Assembly (NCBI RefSeq): GCF_016862455.1
Contig: NZ_BOMZ01000107.1
Coordinates: 1-64,000, forward strand
DNA length: 64,000 nt
Direction of reading: 5' to 3'
DNA from: Actinoplanes utahensis
Lineage (GTDB): Bacteria > Actinomycetota > Actinomycetes > Mycobacteriales > Micromonosporaceae
Under the pieces are notes generated by a model that did no database searches, was not told the origin of the DNA, and worked only from the letters and a program-made list of their open reading frames with translations. Positions within the stretch are counted from its first letter, which is position 1. Every line of letters begins with the position of its first letter. A program made the translations under genes and the position numbers. This document shows positions 18,346-26,801 of the stretch, piece by piece.

Positions 18346-18424
18346 GGCGCACGTGACAAAGGCTCAGGCGACACGCCATCGACGGTGCGCACCGATGCGG
18401 TGAGTGCCGGACGATGATGGGGGT

Positions 18425-19849
18425 ATGGCGGACGACCGTACTCAGACGGCCCGCCCGTCACTGAGCCGGCAGCTGCTGCCCGCGGTGCACGGGCTGCTGG
18501 CCAGGCCCCTGTCGTCGTACTACCTGCTGATCTCCAGCTGCAGCCTGCTGCTGCTGATCGGCCTCACCATGGTCTTCTCGGCCACCTCGGTGAAGGCGTT
18601 CGCGGAGAAGAACAACGCTTTCGCGGAGATCAGCAGCCAGTCGGTGTACGCGCTACTCGGCCTGGTCGCGTTCTGGATCTGCCAGCGGCTCCCGGCGGCC
18701 ACTCTGCGGACCCTGGGCAAGTACTTGCTCGGCGGGGCGGTCCTGCTGCTCACCTTCCTCGCCGTGCTGATGGCGCTGGGCTCGGCCGGGGTGCTGAGTC
18801 CGCCGGACAAGCCGCGGATCGGCCCGGTCTGGGCGTACCTCAACTGGCTCTATTTCGGCCCGGTCAGCATCCAGCCGGGCGAGCTGGCGAAGCTCGCCAT
18901 CGTGCTGTGGGGCGCCGACATGCTCGCGCGTAAGGGCCCGGCCCTGGCGCACTGGCGGGAGCTGGCGATGCCGCTCTTCCCGGTGGTCGGCCTGCTCTTC
19001 ATCCTGGTCGGTTACAACGACCTGGGCACCATGCTGGTGCTGCTGGGCCTGATCGTCGGCCTGCTGTGGGCGGCCGGTGTCCGGTTGCGTGTCTTCGGCG
19101 CGCTCGGCGTGCTCGGCCTGGCCGGTGTGGTGCTGCTCATCGCGGCCGCCTCCCGGGGCGCCGGCTCCGGCGCCGAGGGCGCCGACAACTACCGTCTCGC
19201 GCGGCTCACCTCGTTCTTGCAGCCGCTGGAGAGCTGTGACGTCTCCAGTCCGGCGGGCAAGTGGTGTTATCAGCTCGTCCAGGGCCGGTCGGCGATCTTC
19301 GAGGGCGGCTGGTTCGGGGTCGGCCTGGGCGAGAGCGCGCTCAAGTGGGGCTGGGTGCCGGAGGCCGGCAACGACTTCATCTTCGCGATCGTGGCCGAGG
19401 AGCTCGGCGTGGTCGGCTGTGCCGTGGTGCTGGCATTGCTGTCGGTGATGGCGTACACCGGGTTCCGGATCGCCCGCCGCTCCGCCGACCCGTTCCGTCG
19501 TCTGGCCGCCACCGGGATCACCACCTGGCTGGTCATCCAAGCGGTGATCAACATGGGCGGCGTGGTGAAGCTGCTGCCCATCACCGGTCTTCCGCTACCG
19601 TTCATCTCCGCTGGTGGAACGGCACTCGTGGTGACCATGGCAGGCATCGGGATCCTGGCGTCGTTCGCCCGTGCGGAGCCGGACGCGGCGCGAGCCCTGA
19701 ACGCCCGTCCGACGCCTCGATGGGTACGACTAGTCTGGGCCCCGCTGCCGCCGCTTCCCCCGCCGCGGCGGCCGGCGCAGCGCCCGCCTGCCCAGAAGAA
19801 GGCAGGTGAAGAGGCTTCAGTCAGGGCGGGGGGCGAGAGGAGACGGTGA
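18425..19849 (+). CDS. ftsW: Septal peptidoglycan glycosyltransferase FtsW
   Basis: A SEDS-family membrane polymerase that builds glycan strands from lipid II together with FtsI. The 474-residue product (from ATG 18425) has about ten transmembrane segments. The conserved stretches include GPVSIQPGELAKLAIVLW, the GYNDLGTMLV loop and the C-terminal ITGLPLPFISAGGTALV. A long periplasmic loop carries two cysteines (ESCDVSSPAGKWCYQ), as in other actinobacterial FtsW. The C-terminal tail is proline-rich. A GTG at 18404 could add seven residues. The stop TGA overlaps the murG ATG by one base. Confidence 0.96.
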   Translation: MADDRTQTARPSLSRQLLPAVHGLLARPLSSYYLLISSCSLLLLIGLTMVFSATSVKAFAEKNNAFAEISSQSVYALLGLVAFWICQRLPAATLRTLGKYLLGGAVLLLTFLAVLMALGSAGVLSPPDKPRIGPVWAYLNWLYFGPVSIQPGELAKLAIVLWGADMLARKGPALAHWRELAMPLFPVVGLLFILVGYNDLGTMLVLLGLIVGLLWAAGVRLRVFGALGVLGLAGVVLLIAAASRGAGSGAEGADNYRLARLTSFLQPLESCDVSSPAGKWCYQLVQGRSAIFEGGWFGVGLGESALKWGWVPEAGNDFIFAIVAEELGVVGCAVVLALLSVMAYTGFRIARRSADPFRRLAATGITTWLVIQAVINMGGVVKLLPITGLPLPFISAGGTALVVTMAGIGILASFARAEPDAARALNARPTPRWVRLVWAPLPPLPPPRRPAQRPPAQKKAGEEASVRAGGERRR

Positions 19850-20955
19850 TGGGTCCGCTGCTGCGGTCGGTCGTGCTCGCCGGAGGAGGCACCGGCGGTC
19901 ACATCTATCCGCTGCTCGCCTTCGCCGACGCTCTGCGGCGCCACTTCCCACAGATCCGGATCACCACGCTGGGCAGCCCGAAGGGCATGGAGAACCAGCT
20001 GATCCCGGCCGCCGGGTACGACCTGCGGGTCATCCCGGCGTTCCAGTTGCCCCGGTCGCTGAACCTGGACCTGCTGCGCACCCCGGACCGGATGATCCGG
20101 TCCGCCGCCGCGGCCGGTGAGGTCATCGACGAGGTGCAGGCCCAGGTGGTGGTCGGTTTCGGTGGGTACGTGTCGGTCCCGGCCTACCTGGCCGCCTGGC
20201 GCCGGGAGCTGCCGATCGTGATCCACGAGGTGAACGTGCCGCCGGGTGTCGCGAACCGGATGGGCATGAAGTTCACCAAGCGGATCGCCGTCGGGTTCCC
20301 GCACCAGCTGGAGCAGGCCGAGTCGCTGCGCAACGCCCGGCTGGTCGGTGTGCCGCTGCGCACCGGGATCACGCACATGGACCGGCCGGCGCTGCGCCCG
20401 CAGGCGCTCTACCACTTCGGGCTGCGCCCGGACCTGCCGGTGCTGTTCGTCTCCGGCGGCTCGTCCGGCGCCCGCACGATCAACCTGGCGGTGGCCGCGG
20501 CGGCGAAGCGGCTGGCCCACGCCGGCATCCAGGTGCTGCACGTGCAGGGCGGGCGCAACGACCCGTTCGAGGTGCCGAACGACCTGCCGGTTCCCTATGT
20601 CGTCGTGCCCTACCTGTCGGACATGCAGCTCGGTTACGCTGCCGCCGACCTGATGCTCTGCCGGGGTGGCGCGATCACGGTGGCGGAGACCACGGCGCTC
20701 GGCATGCCGGCGATCTACGTGCCCTATCCGTTCAGCAACCAGGAGCAGCGGCGTAACGCGCTGCCCGTGGTGGAGGCCGGTGGCGGGCTGCTCGTCGACA
20801 ACAGCGAGCTGACACCGGACTGGATCGAACGCAACATCATCCCGCTGGCCCGGGACCGGCAGCGACTCGCCACGATGGGGCACGCCGCCGCGGGCTACGG
20901 GCGCCGTGACGGCGACGAGCAGCTGCTGCGGTACGTACTTGAAGCGGTGAGCTGA
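19849..20955 (+). CDS. murG: Lipid II synthase MurG
   Basis: A peripheral membrane glycosyltransferase (GT28) adding GlcNAc from UDP-GlcNAc to lipid I. The 368-residue product shows the N-terminal glycine-rich loop VLAGGGTGGHIYPLLAFADA and the second loop FGGYVSVPAYLAAW. In the C-terminal domain are SGGSSGARTINLAV and the UDP-binding RGGAITVAETTALGMPAIYV with PYPFSNQEQRRNA. The ATG at 19849 overlaps the ftsW stop (TGATG) with GAGGAG upstream. Length and motifs are normal. Confidence 0.97.
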   Translation: MGPLLRSVVLAGGGTGGHIYPLLAFADALRRHFPQIRITTLGSPKGMENQLIPAAGYDLRVIPAFQLPRSLNLDLLRTPDRMIRSAAAAGEVIDEVQAQVVVGFGGYVSVPAYLAAWRRELPIVIHEVNVPPGVANRMGMKFTKRIAVGFPHQLEQAESLRNARLVGVPLRTGITHMDRPALRPQALYHFGLRPDLPVLFVSGGSSGARTINLAVAAAAKRLAHAGIQVLHVQGGRNDPFEVPNDLPVPYVVVPYLSDMQLGYAAADLMLCRGGAITVAETTALGMPAIYVPYPFSNQEQRRNALPVVEAGGGLLVDNSELTPDWIERNIIPLARDRQRLATMGHAAAGYGRRDGDEQLLRYVLEAVS

Positions 20956-20977
20956 TCTTGATTGAGGGAGTGGAACT

Positions 20978-22414
20978 GTGAACACGGCGGAGCTGACGCC
21001 GGCCGGTGAGATGACCGCCGAGGACCTGGGCAGTGTGCACCTGATCGGGATCGGCGGGGTCGGCATGGCCGGCCTGGCCCGGCTCCTGCTCACCCGGGGC
21101 GTGCCGGTCTCCGGCAGCGAGCTGCGGGAGTGGCCGGCCCTGGCCGCGCTGCGCGCTCTCGGGGGCACCGTGCACATGGCCCACGAGGCGTCCAACCTGG
21201 ACGGCGTGGACACCGTGGTCTATTCGACCGCGATCCCCAGGGACCACGTGGAGATGGTCGAGGCGCGCCGGCGCGGGCTGCGGGTGCTGCACCGCTCGGA
21301 GGCCCTCGCCGCGGCGATGACCGGCCGGCAGACCATCGCGGTGGCCGGCACCCACGGCAAGACCACCACCACCTCGATCATGACGGTGATCCTGCAGCAC
21401 GCCGGGCAGGACCCGTCGTTCGTGATCGGCGGCGAGATGTCCGCGGCCGGGTCGAACGGGCACCACGGCACCGGGCCGCACTTCGTGGCCGAGGCCGACG
21501 AGCACGACCGGTCGTTCCTGATCTACCGGCCGCACGTCGCGATCATCACCAACATCGAGGGCGACCACCTCAACAACTGGGGTGACCTGGAGACGCTGAA
21601 GGCCGGCTTCCTGGAGTTCGGCGGGCTGGCCGACGGGTTCGTGGTGACCTGCGCGGACGGGCCGGGCACCGAGGAGCTGATCGCCGGGCTGAAGGCGGCG
21701 GGCAAGACCGTCTACACGTACGGCGAGTCGGCCGGCTCGGATCTGCGGATCTTCGACGTGACGTCGTCGACCAGCGGGGTCCGCTACCGGGCCGAGCTGG
21801 ACGGTCAGGCGCTCGGCGAGTTCAAGCTGGCGCTGCCCGGCACCCACATGGGGCTGAACAGCGCGGCCACCGTGCTCACCGCTCTGAAGCTGGGCATCCC
21901 GCTGGCGAAGATCACCGAGGCCCTGGAGTCGTTCCCGGGTGTGCGGCGGCGGTTCGAGCGCAAGGGCATCGCGGCGGGCGTGCGGGTGTACGACGAGTAC
22001 GCGTACCACCCGACCTCCGTGAAGGCCGCGCTCCGCACCCTGCGCGAGGTGGCCGGGGACGGGCGCCTGCTGGTCGTCTTCCAGCCGTACCGGGTGTACC
22101 GCACCCGGGACCTGCAGGCCGAGCTCGCCGACGGCCTCGGGGTCGCCGACGAGGTGATCTGCATGGAGGTGTTCGGGCCGGGCGAGACCCGCGGCCCGGG
22201 TGAGGGCGGCCGGGCGCTGACCGCGGCGATCGAGCTGCCCGAGGAGCAGAAGGTGTTCGTGCCCGACTGGGAGGACGTCCCGGCCGAGGTGGTCCGGCGC
22301 AGCCGTCCCGGCGACGTCGTGGTGACCATGGGCGCGCCGCCGATCTCGCTGATGGGCGACGAGTTGCTGGCCGCGCTCGCCGAGGCGGACCACCAGCCGG
22401 ATCTGGCCCGGTAA
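20978..22414 (+). CDS. murC: UDP-N-acetylmuramate ligase MurC
   Basis: A cytoplasmic Mur ligase adding the first stem residue to UDP-MurNAc. In most bacteria this is L-alanine; peptidoglycan of many Micromonosporaceae has glycine at this position, so glycine may be the true substrate here (inference from the group). The 478-residue protein has an N-terminal Rossmann region with HLIGIGGVGMAGLARLLL, the P-loop GTHGKTTTT (Lys128), and the C-terminal RRRFERKGIAAGVRVYDEYA and YHPTSVKAAL blocks. It starts at GTG 20978 with GGGAG upstream, 22 nt after murG, and is 4 nt from ftsQ. Confidence 0.97.
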   Translation: MNTAELTPAGEMTAEDLGSVHLIGIGGVGMAGLARLLLTRGVPVSGSELREWPALAALRALGGTVHMAHEASNLDGVDTVVYSTAIPRDHVEMVEARRRGLRVLHRSEALAAAMTGRQTIAVAGTHGKTTTTSIMTVILQHAGQDPSFVIGGEMSAAGSNGHHGTGPHFVAEADEHDRSFLIYRPHVAIITNIEGDHLNNWGDLETLKAGFLEFGGLADGFVVTCADGPGTEELIAGLKAAGKTVYTYGESAGSDLRIFDVTSSTSGVRYRAELDGQALGEFKLALPGTHMGLNSAATVLTALKLGIPLAKITEALESFPGVRRRFERKGIAAGVRVYDEYAYHPTSVKAALRTLREVAGDGRLLVVFQPYRVYRTRDLQAELADGLGVADEVICMEVFGPGETRGPGEGGRALTAAIELPEEQKVFVPDWEDVPAEVVRRSRPGDVVVTMGAPPISLMGDELLAALAEADHQPDLAR

Positions 22415-22418
22415 CACC

Positions 22419-23186
22419 GTGGCCGGCGGGGGCGCGCGCAACTGGCGGCTGGTGCGGGCGGACACGGATGCCGTGCCGTCCTCGGCCCGGCGTTTCATGG
22501 CCCGGGCCCGGCAGCGGCGCCTGCGCGCCGCCATGCCGTGGCTGATCGGCGCCGGCGTCCTGCTGGCCGGCGGCGCCCTGGCCTGGGTGGTGTACGGGAC
22601 CGCGGTGCTCGGCGTCCGCGAGGTGCGGGTGGTCGGCACCGAGTCGCTCACCGTCGACCAGGTGCTGGCCGCCGCCGCGGTGACGCCGGACCGCCCGCTG
22701 GCCCGGGTGGACCTGGACGAGGTCGGTGACCGGGTCCGGGACCTGCCGGCCGTGGACCGGGCGGTGGTGGCCCGGAGCTGGCCGTCGACAGTGGTGATCG
22801 AGGTGGTCGAGCGGGTCGCGGTGGCGGCGGTGCCGTCCGGCACGGCGTTCACGCTGATCGACGACGACGGTGTGCCGTTCCGCACGGTGGGTGCCCAGCC
22901 CGCCGGTCTGCCGCTGGCCCGGCTCGCCACGCCGGGTGGCGCCGACGGGAACACCCGCTCGGCGCTGACCGTGCTGGCCTCGCTCACCGACGAGCTGCGC
23001 GAGCAGCTGGTGGCGGTGTCGGTGGAGTCCCCGGTCAAGATCCGGCTGGAGTTGCGCAAGGGCCGGGTGGTGATCTGGGGCGACGACACCAAGAGCGACC
23101 GCAAGAGCACGGTCGCCACGATGCTGCTCCGGGAGAAGGGTGACGAGATCGACGTCAGCGCACCCCGGGTGGTCAGCATACGATAA
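22419..23186 (+). CDS. ftsQ: Cell division protein FtsQ/DivIB
   Basis: A 255-residue bitopic divisome scaffold. A basic cytoplasmic part of about 40 residues precedes one transmembrane helix (AMPWLIGAGVLLAGGALAWV). The extracytoplasmic POTRA domain begins VREVRVVGTESLTVDQVLAA, and an FtsQ beta domain follows (LRKGRVVIWGDDTKSDRK). It recruits FtsL and the FtsB-like protein to the septum. It starts at GTG 22419, four bases after the murC stop; the alternative internal starts would lose the basic N-terminus. Length is typical. Confidence 0.95.
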   Translation: MAGGGARNWRLVRADTDAVPSSARRFMARARQRRLRAAMPWLIGAGVLLAGGALAWVVYGTAVLGVREVRVVGTESLTVDQVLAAAAVTPDRPLARVDLDEVGDRVRDLPAVDRAVVARSWPSTVVIEVVERVAVAAVPSGTAFTLIDDDGVPFRTVGAQPAGLPLARLATPGGADGNTRSALTVLASLTDELREQLVAVSVESPVKIRLELRKGRVVIWGDDTKSDRKSTVATMLLREKGDEIDVSAPRVVSIR

Positions 23187-23343
23187 GGATGCGCTTAAAT
23201 GGACAAAGCGTTCTGAACGCTACAAAAGCGTACGAGGTTACGGGTGAGTCGGATACTCACCTCGTTAGCGGACGCGACACGCCGCCCCGGGTCTTTGGCT
23301 GAGGCGGCATGTCCGCATACGTTGCCTCGAGAGGTTCGAGTGG
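23187..23343. other. ftsQ-ftsZ intergenic region, upstream half
   Basis: No gene. ACGAGGT (23232-23238) pairs with ACCTCGT (23259-23265), with an inner GAGT/ACTC helix, making a hairpin that may terminate the ftsQ transcript. The rest is unexplained spacer before the ftsZ promoter. Confidence 0.4.
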
Positions 23344-23372
23344 TTGACATAACTCTGAACCTCTAGTAGAGG
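23344..23372 (+). promoter_or_regulatory. ftsZ promoter
   Basis: TTGACA (23344-23349), a 17-nt spacer and TAGAGG (23367-23372), about 110 nt before ftsZ. CCTCTA-G-TAGAGG (23360-23372) is a perfect palindrome lying over the -10 and could be an operator. The arrangement agrees with what I recall of a conserved ftsZ promoter element in other actinomycetes. Confidence 0.75.
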
Positions 23373-23481
23373 GTGAGGGTTTCCTCGCCCTCCCTTGTAC
23401 GGATGCGGATGTCGAAGTGCGGTTCCCGGGACCGCAGGGGCCGTCGACATCCGCCAACCCCGGAAGGGATGGCTGAGCCCG

Positions 23482-24609
23482 ATGACACCTCCGCACAACT
23501 ACCTCGCGGTCATCAAGGTCGTCGGCATCGGCGGTGGCGGCGTGAACGCCGTCAACCGCATGATCGAAGTTGGGCTCAAGGGCGTGGAGTTCATCGCGAT
23601 CAACACCGATGCGCAGGCGCTGTTGATGAGCGACGCCGACGTCAAGCTGGACGTCGGCCGGGAACTGACCCGGGGCCTCGGCGCCGGCGCCCAGCCCGAG
23701 GTCGGCAAGAACGCCGCCGAGGACCACCGGGACGAGATCGAAGAGGTGCTCAAGGGCGCCGACATGGTCTTCGTGACGTGTGGCGAGGGCGGCGGCACCG
23801 GCACCGGTGGCGCGCCCGTGGTCGCCAACATCGCCCGCAAGCTGGGCGCGCTGACCATCGGCGTGGTGACCCGGCCGTTCAACTTCGAGGGCAAGCGCCG
23901 CCAGGTGCAGGCCGAGGCCGGCATCGACGAGCTGCGCAACCAGTGCGACACCCTGATCGTGATCCCGAACGACCGGCTGCTGGCGCTCGGCGACCGCGGG
24001 ATCAGCATGATGGACGCGTTCCGGCAGGCCGACCAGGTGCTGCTCTCCGGCGTGCAGGGCATCACCGACCTGATCACCACGCCGGGTCTGATCAACCTGG
24101 ACTTCGCCGACGTCAAGAGCGTCATGAGCAACGCCGGCAGCGCGCTGATGGGCATTGGCAGCGCCCGCGGCGACAACCGCGCGGTGGAGGCGGCCGAGAA
24201 GGCGATCTCCAGCCCGCTGCTGGAGCAGAGCATGGACGGCGCCCGCGGCGTCCTGCTGTCCATCGCCGGCGGCTCCGACCTCGGCCTCTTCGAGATCAAC
24301 GACGCGGCGCAGCTGGTCACCGACGCGGCCCACCCGGACGCGAACATCATCTTCGGCGCGGTCATCGACGACGCCCTCGGCGACGAGGTGCGGGTCACCG
24401 TGATCGCGGCGGGCTTCGACGCGGGCTCGCCCTCCTACAAGCCGGCCGAGGCGCCCCGCAAGGTGCCGGCGCCGTCGACCGGCAGCAACCTGCCGCCGAT
24501 CCCGGCCACGCCGGTCGCCCCGCCGCCGGTGACGACCACCCCGCCGCCGCGCAGCCGGGTGCTCTTCGACGACGTGGACGTGCCGGACTTCCTGAAGAAC
24601 GGCTCCTGA
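23482..24609 (+). CDS. ftsZ: Cell division GTPase FtsZ
   Basis: Tubulin-like GTPase forming the Z ring. The 375-residue protein has the N-terminal VVGIGGGGVNAVNRMIEVGL, the tubulin signature GEGGGTGTGGAPVVA, the T7-loop region around NLDFADVKSVMSNAG, a proline-rich linker (about 320-360) and the conserved C-terminal peptide DDVDVPDFLKNGS that binds SepF. The start ATG 23482 (MTPPHNYLAVIK) is the standard one; upstream in-frame sequence is leader. It is transcribed from the promoter at 23344 and followed by a hairpin. The next gene is a YggS-type gene, with no pgeF between. Confidence 0.98.
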   Translation: MTPPHNYLAVIKVVGIGGGGVNAVNRMIEVGLKGVEFIAINTDAQALLMSDADVKLDVGRELTRGLGAGAQPEVGKNAAEDHRDEIEEVLKGADMVFVTCGEGGGTGTGGAPVVANIARKLGALTIGVVTRPFNFEGKRRQVQAEAGIDELRNQCDTLIVIPNDRLLALGDRGISMMDAFRQADQVLLSGVQGITDLITTPGLINLDFADVKSVMSNAGSALMGIGSARGDNRAVEAAEKAISSPLLEQSMDGARGVLLSIAGGSDLGLFEINDAAQLVTDAAHPDANIIFGAVIDDALGDEVRVTVIAAGFDAGSPSYKPAEAPRKVPAPSTGSNLPPIPATPVAPPPVTTTPPPRSRVLFDDVDVPDFLKNGS

Positions 24610-24631
24610 CCGGGGCCGTTCGGCCCGCGTG

Positions 24632-24673
24632 ACGCCGGGGCTCCGGGTGGTGCATCCCACGGGGCCCCGGCGT
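24632..24673 (+). terminator. Hairpin after ftsZ
   Basis: ACGCCGGGGC (24632-24641) pairs with GCCCCGGCGT (24664-24673), a 10-bp stem with a 22-nt loop. It is probably a partial terminator or attenuator between ftsZ and the downstream gene. Confidence 0.5.
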
Positions 24674-24722
24674 GGGAACCAGCACACGGAACCTCTCTCG
24701 TACCCCTCACGAAGGTTGAACC

Positions 24723-25430
24723 TTGACCGACGCCGGACGGCGCGCCGAACTGGCCGCCAGCCTTGATCGTGTACGGGAGCGCATCGCGCGCGCCTGTCTG
24801 GCGGCCGGAAGGCCGCCGGACGCGGTCACCCTGACCGCGGTGACCAAGACCTACCCGGCGAGCGACGTGCTGTTGCTCGCCGGGCTCGGTGTCACCGACG
24901 TCGCGGAGAACCGCGACCAGGAGGCGTCCGCCAAGGCGGCCGCCGTGCACGCCGAGGGCGTGCGGCCGCGGTGGCACTTCGTCGGCCAGTTGCAGCGCAA
25001 CAAGGTCAGATCGGTGATCGGGTACGCCGATGTGATCGAGTCGGTCGACTCGGTGCGCCTGGCCGGGGCGCTGGGCCGGGCCACCGTGGAACGGGAGAGT
25101 CCGATCGATGTTCTCGTCCAGGTGAGCCTGGACGGAGATCCGGCGCGCGGCGGAGTGTCGGGAGATGATCTCTGGCGGGTATCCGACGCGGTGGCCTCAT
25201 CGGACGGTCTGCGGCTGGCGGGTGTCATGGCCGTCGCGCCACGCGGCGAGGACCCCGGCGCGGCGTTCGCCCGGCTGGAGGTTCTGGCTGGTCAGATGGC
25301 TGTTCGGTACCCCGGCGCGAGCACCGTCTCGGCGGGCATGAGCGGCGACCTGGAGGCCGCGGTCCGGTACGGGGCGACACACGTACGGATCGGTACATCT
25401 TTACTCGGGATGCGAAACTCGCTGCGGTAG
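24723..25430 (+). CDS. YggS/YlmE-family pyridoxal phosphate homeostasis protein
   Basis: A 235-residue single-domain PLP-binding TIM barrel (alanine-racemase fold type III). The PLP lysine lies in LTAVTKTYPASDVLLLAGLG, followed by VTDVAENRDQEASAKA (usual VGENY/RVQE form) and WHFVGQLQRNKVR. Near the C-terminus are SAGMSGDLEAAVRYGATHVR and IGTSLLG, which bind the phosphate. The family buffers intracellular PLP; in Gram-positives it sits next to sepF (ylmE-ylmF). It starts at a TTG (24723), as no ATG or GTG gives the conserved N-terminus. The normally intervening pgeF (ylmD) gene is missing upstream. Confidence 0.92.
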   Translation: MTDAGRRAELAASLDRVRERIARACLAAGRPPDAVTLTAVTKTYPASDVLLLAGLGVTDVAENRDQEASAKAAAVHAEGVRPRWHFVGQLQRNKVRSVIGYADVIESVDSVRLAGALGRATVERESPIDVLVQVSLDGDPARGGVSGDDLWRVSDAVASSDGLRLAGVMAVAPRGEDPGAAFARLEVLAGQMAVRYPGASTVSAGMSGDLEAAVRYGATHVRIGTSLLGMRNSLR

Positions 25431-25687
25431 CCTTGCGGCGGGCAGCAAACTACACAGGTGTTGTTTTACGCGACGTGCCATGCGGGCATCTCCGCACGGC
25501 GGCCGGCGCGTCCGACGACGCAGCGTCGCAACGGGTCGGGGGTCCGCATCGGACCGGGGTTCCCGACTCGTGAGGGGGGACGCGGCACGCCAGGGGGCGC
25601 GAGCCGCAACAGCGGACAGAGGGGTGGGGGCATGGACTCTCGGCAGGAGACGGGCTGGGCTTTCGACTCCCGAACGGGAGGACGGGC

Positions 25688-26407
25688 ATGAGCGGTGGCG
25701 CGTTTCGTAAGGCAGGCGTCTGGCTCGGTCTCGTCGAGGAGGACGACGACCGCGGCTATGACGACCGCAACTACCGGGAGAGCTCCTACCGGTCGCGGGA
25801 CCGTGACCGGGACCGCGACCGTGAGCGCGATCGTGACCGGGATCGATACTCCACCGACCGCTACGCCGACGAGTTCGCCGACGAGGAGGAGGAAGAGGAG
25901 CGCGCCGTCCCACGGGCCCGGCGTGAGCGTCTCACCACCGCCCGCACCGAGCTGGACCGGGACGAGAGCGAGCGCCTCGATCGGGCGAGCGTCCGCTCCA
26001 TCACCCGGCCGTCCCCGGTCGCCGAGCAGTCGAACGCGCTGACCTATCCCACCCGGGACAACACGGCGCTCAAGCCGCAGCCGGTGGCCCACCCGCAGCC
26101 GGTGGTCCAGCGGCAGGAGGAGGAGCAGCGATACCAGATCACCACGCTGCACCCGACCACCTACCGGGAGGCGCGGACGATCGGCGAGCACTTCCGGGAC
26201 GGCGTCCCGGTCATCATCAATCTCACCGAGATGGATGAGTCGGACGCCCGGCGGCTGGTCGACTTCGCGGCGGGTCTGGCCTTCGGCCTGCGGGGTACGA
26301 TCGAGCGCGTCACGAACCGTGTCTTCCTGCTCTCTCCGGCGAACGTCCAGGTCACCGCGGAGGACAAGGCCAAGATCGCCGAGGGTGGCTTCTTCACCCA
26401 GGGTTGA
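25688..26407 (+). CDS. sepF: Cell division protein SepF
   Basis: A 239-residue FtsZ-membrane anchor. The N-terminal MSGGAFRKAGVWLGLVEEDD is the membrane-binding amphipathic segment. It is followed by an unusual linker of alternating Arg-Asp pairs (around 37-55) and an acidic run. The folded SepF core occupies about residues 150-239 (ITTLHPTTYREARTIGEHF, GVPVIINLTEMDESDARRLV, ending SPANVQVTAEDKAKIAEGGF) and binds the FtsZ C-terminal peptide. In actinobacteria it replaces FtsA. The start is ATG 25688, with GGGAGGACGGG upstream. It is 257 nt after the YggS-type gene, a spacer in which no gene was seen. Confidence 0.97.
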   Translation: MSGGAFRKAGVWLGLVEEDDDRGYDDRNYRESSYRSRDRDRDRDRERDRDRDRYSTDRYADEFADEEEEEERAVPRARRERLTTARTELDRDESERLDRASVRSITRPSPVAEQSNALTYPTRDNTALKPQPVAHPQPVVQRQEEEQRYQITTLHPTTYREARTIGEHFRDGVPVIINLTEMDESDARRLVDFAAGLAFGLRGTIERVTNRVFLLSPANVQVTAEDKAKIAEGGFFTQG

Positions 26408-26452
26408 TCGTCGACCGGAAGCCGATAGACCCGAACGAGGGATCCACCTGAC

Positions 26453-26758
26453 GTGCTGTCGATCGTGTTCCAGATCCTCTACATCCTGCTGTACCTCTTC
26501 ACCATGGTGCTGTTGACCAGGTTCGTGCTGAGCGCGGTACTCCAGTACGGTCGGCGCTGGCAGCCCAGCAGAGGCGCCTCGGCCGCACTCGAAGCCGTGT
26601 GGAGCGTCACGGATCCACCCCTCAAGGCGTTGAGGCGTGTGATCCCACCGCTGCGCATTGGTAACGTGAGTTTGGACCTGGCTTCCATCGTGCTGCTGGT
26701 TATCCTGTTCGTGCTCACGGACTTGGTACTGAGAAGACTGATTTCGCAATACAGCTAG
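26453..26758 (+). CDS. YggT/YlmG-family membrane protein
   Basis: A 101-residue membrane protein with two hydrophobic hairpins: IVFQILYILLYLFTMVLLTR at the N-terminus and LDLASIVLLVILFVLTDLVL near the C-terminus. Between them is the family motif VWSVTDPPLKALRRVIPPLR, the D-P-x-L-x-x-x-R-x-x-x-P pattern of YggT proteins. The cellular role is not settled; the gene is regularly next to sepF and divIVA in Gram-positives, suggesting membrane or division-site organisation. It starts at GTG 26453, 45 nt after sepF. Confidence 0.92.
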   Translation: MLSIVFQILYILLYLFTMVLLTRFVLSAVLQYGRRWQPSRGASAALEAVWSVTDPPLKALRRVIPPLRIGNVSLDLASIVLLVILFVLTDLVLRRLISQYS

Positions 26759-26801
26759 ACAGCAGCCCCAACCGCGGCCGCGACTGACCCGAGGAGTTTC
26801 G

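Noticed and set aside
17556..18461. A minus-strand frame over the collagen-like gene giving a Gly/Thr/Leu-rich repeat protein
   Set aside because: The repeat is open in several frames; only the plus-strand frame has a signal peptide, a ribosome site and perfect Gly-X-Y periodicity.
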